A stretch of 5,650 bases of DNA from an uncultured Eubacteriales bacterium. GTDB lineage: Bacteria > Bacillota > Clostridia > Oscillospirales > Oscillospiraceae. Numbering within the stretch: position 1 is the stretch's first letter; each line of letters opens with the position of its first letter. The stretch spans positions 1 to 5,650 of the forward strand of contig URGI01000098.1 in assembly GCA_900547315.1 (NCBI GenBank). The letters run 5' to 3'. The translations under genes were made by a program, and so were the position numbers. Positions 5,576 to 5,650 of this stretch are shown in pieces. The notes below the pieces were generated by a model. The model worked only from the letters and a program-made list of their open reading frames with translations, ran no database searches and had not been told where the DNA came from.

Positions 5576-5650
5576 GGCGGCATAGCTCAGTTGGCCAGAG
5601 CATTCGGTTCATACCCGAAGTGTCCCCGGTTCGAATCCAGGTGCCGCTAC
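5576..5650 (+). tRNA. tRNA-Met type (anticodon CAT), 3' end cut by the window
   Basis: The cloverleaf is clear. The acceptor arm is 5576-5582 with 5642-5648, the D-arm is GCTC/GAGC, the anticodon stem is TTCGG/CCGAA around loop TTCATAC, the variable loop is GTGTC, and the T-loop is TTCGAAT. The anticodon is CAT. The first acceptor pair is a G-T wobble and the discriminator is A (5649); the window ends at the first C of a possible CCA. The T-stem CCCGG/CCAGG has one C-A mismatch at its middle pair. The G1-T72 pair argues against initiator tRNA, which has an unpaired first position. Elongator Met is likely; an Ile tRNA with lysidine-modified CAT cannot be fully excluded. Confidence 0.93.

Overview
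The window looks like chromosomal DNA from a spore-forming, Gram-positive Clostridia-type bacterium, perhaps of the Oscillospiraceae/Ruminococcaceae kind. The coding DNA is GC-rich and the intergenic gaps are AT-rich. Promoters are of the TTGACA/TATAAT type with 17-bp spacers, a TTG start codon is used, Shine-Dalgarno sites are purine-rich, and a meso-diaminopimelate gene is present. The strongest lineage clue is a SpoIIQ-like gene preceded by what reads as a forespore sigma-F promoter. The lineage is inferred, because no 16S or marker phylogeny is visible.

Layout. Positions 1-284 hold no convincing protein gene. They carry a near-consensus leftward promoter (189-217) and four consecutive inverted repeats (5-169) downstream of it. 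This looks like the start of a structured leader or small RNA whose remainder lies outside the window. Positions 285-1994 (minus strand) encode a secreted lipoprotein metallopeptidase of the M3/oligoendopeptidase F type. Positions 1995-2121 are a compact divergent control region. The rightward promoter there is very clear; the leftward one is weaker and overlaps it.

Rightward genes. A CBS/DRTGG-containing family II inorganic pyrophosphatase (2122-3732, TTG start) is followed after 4 nt by diaminopimelate epimerase dapF (3737-4573). The two form a likely bicistronic operon closed by a strong intrinsic terminator (4592-4625). A separately promoted SpoIIQ-like M23-fold membrane protein follows (4698-5498). 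Last comes a tRNA-Met-type gene (CAT anticodon) with its own near-perfect promoter, cut by the window edge just after C74.

How it fits together. PpaC removes pyrophosphate released by biosynthesis, and DapF makes meso-DAP for lysine and peptidoglycan. The SpoIIQ-like protein would act in the forespore membrane during engulfment. The most rewarding signals are the sigma-F-type promoter that supports the SpoIIQ call, the unexplained structured leftward transcript at the left edge, the overlapping divergent promoters, and a mismatched T-stem in the tRNA. I see no mobile element, CRISPR array or defence system.
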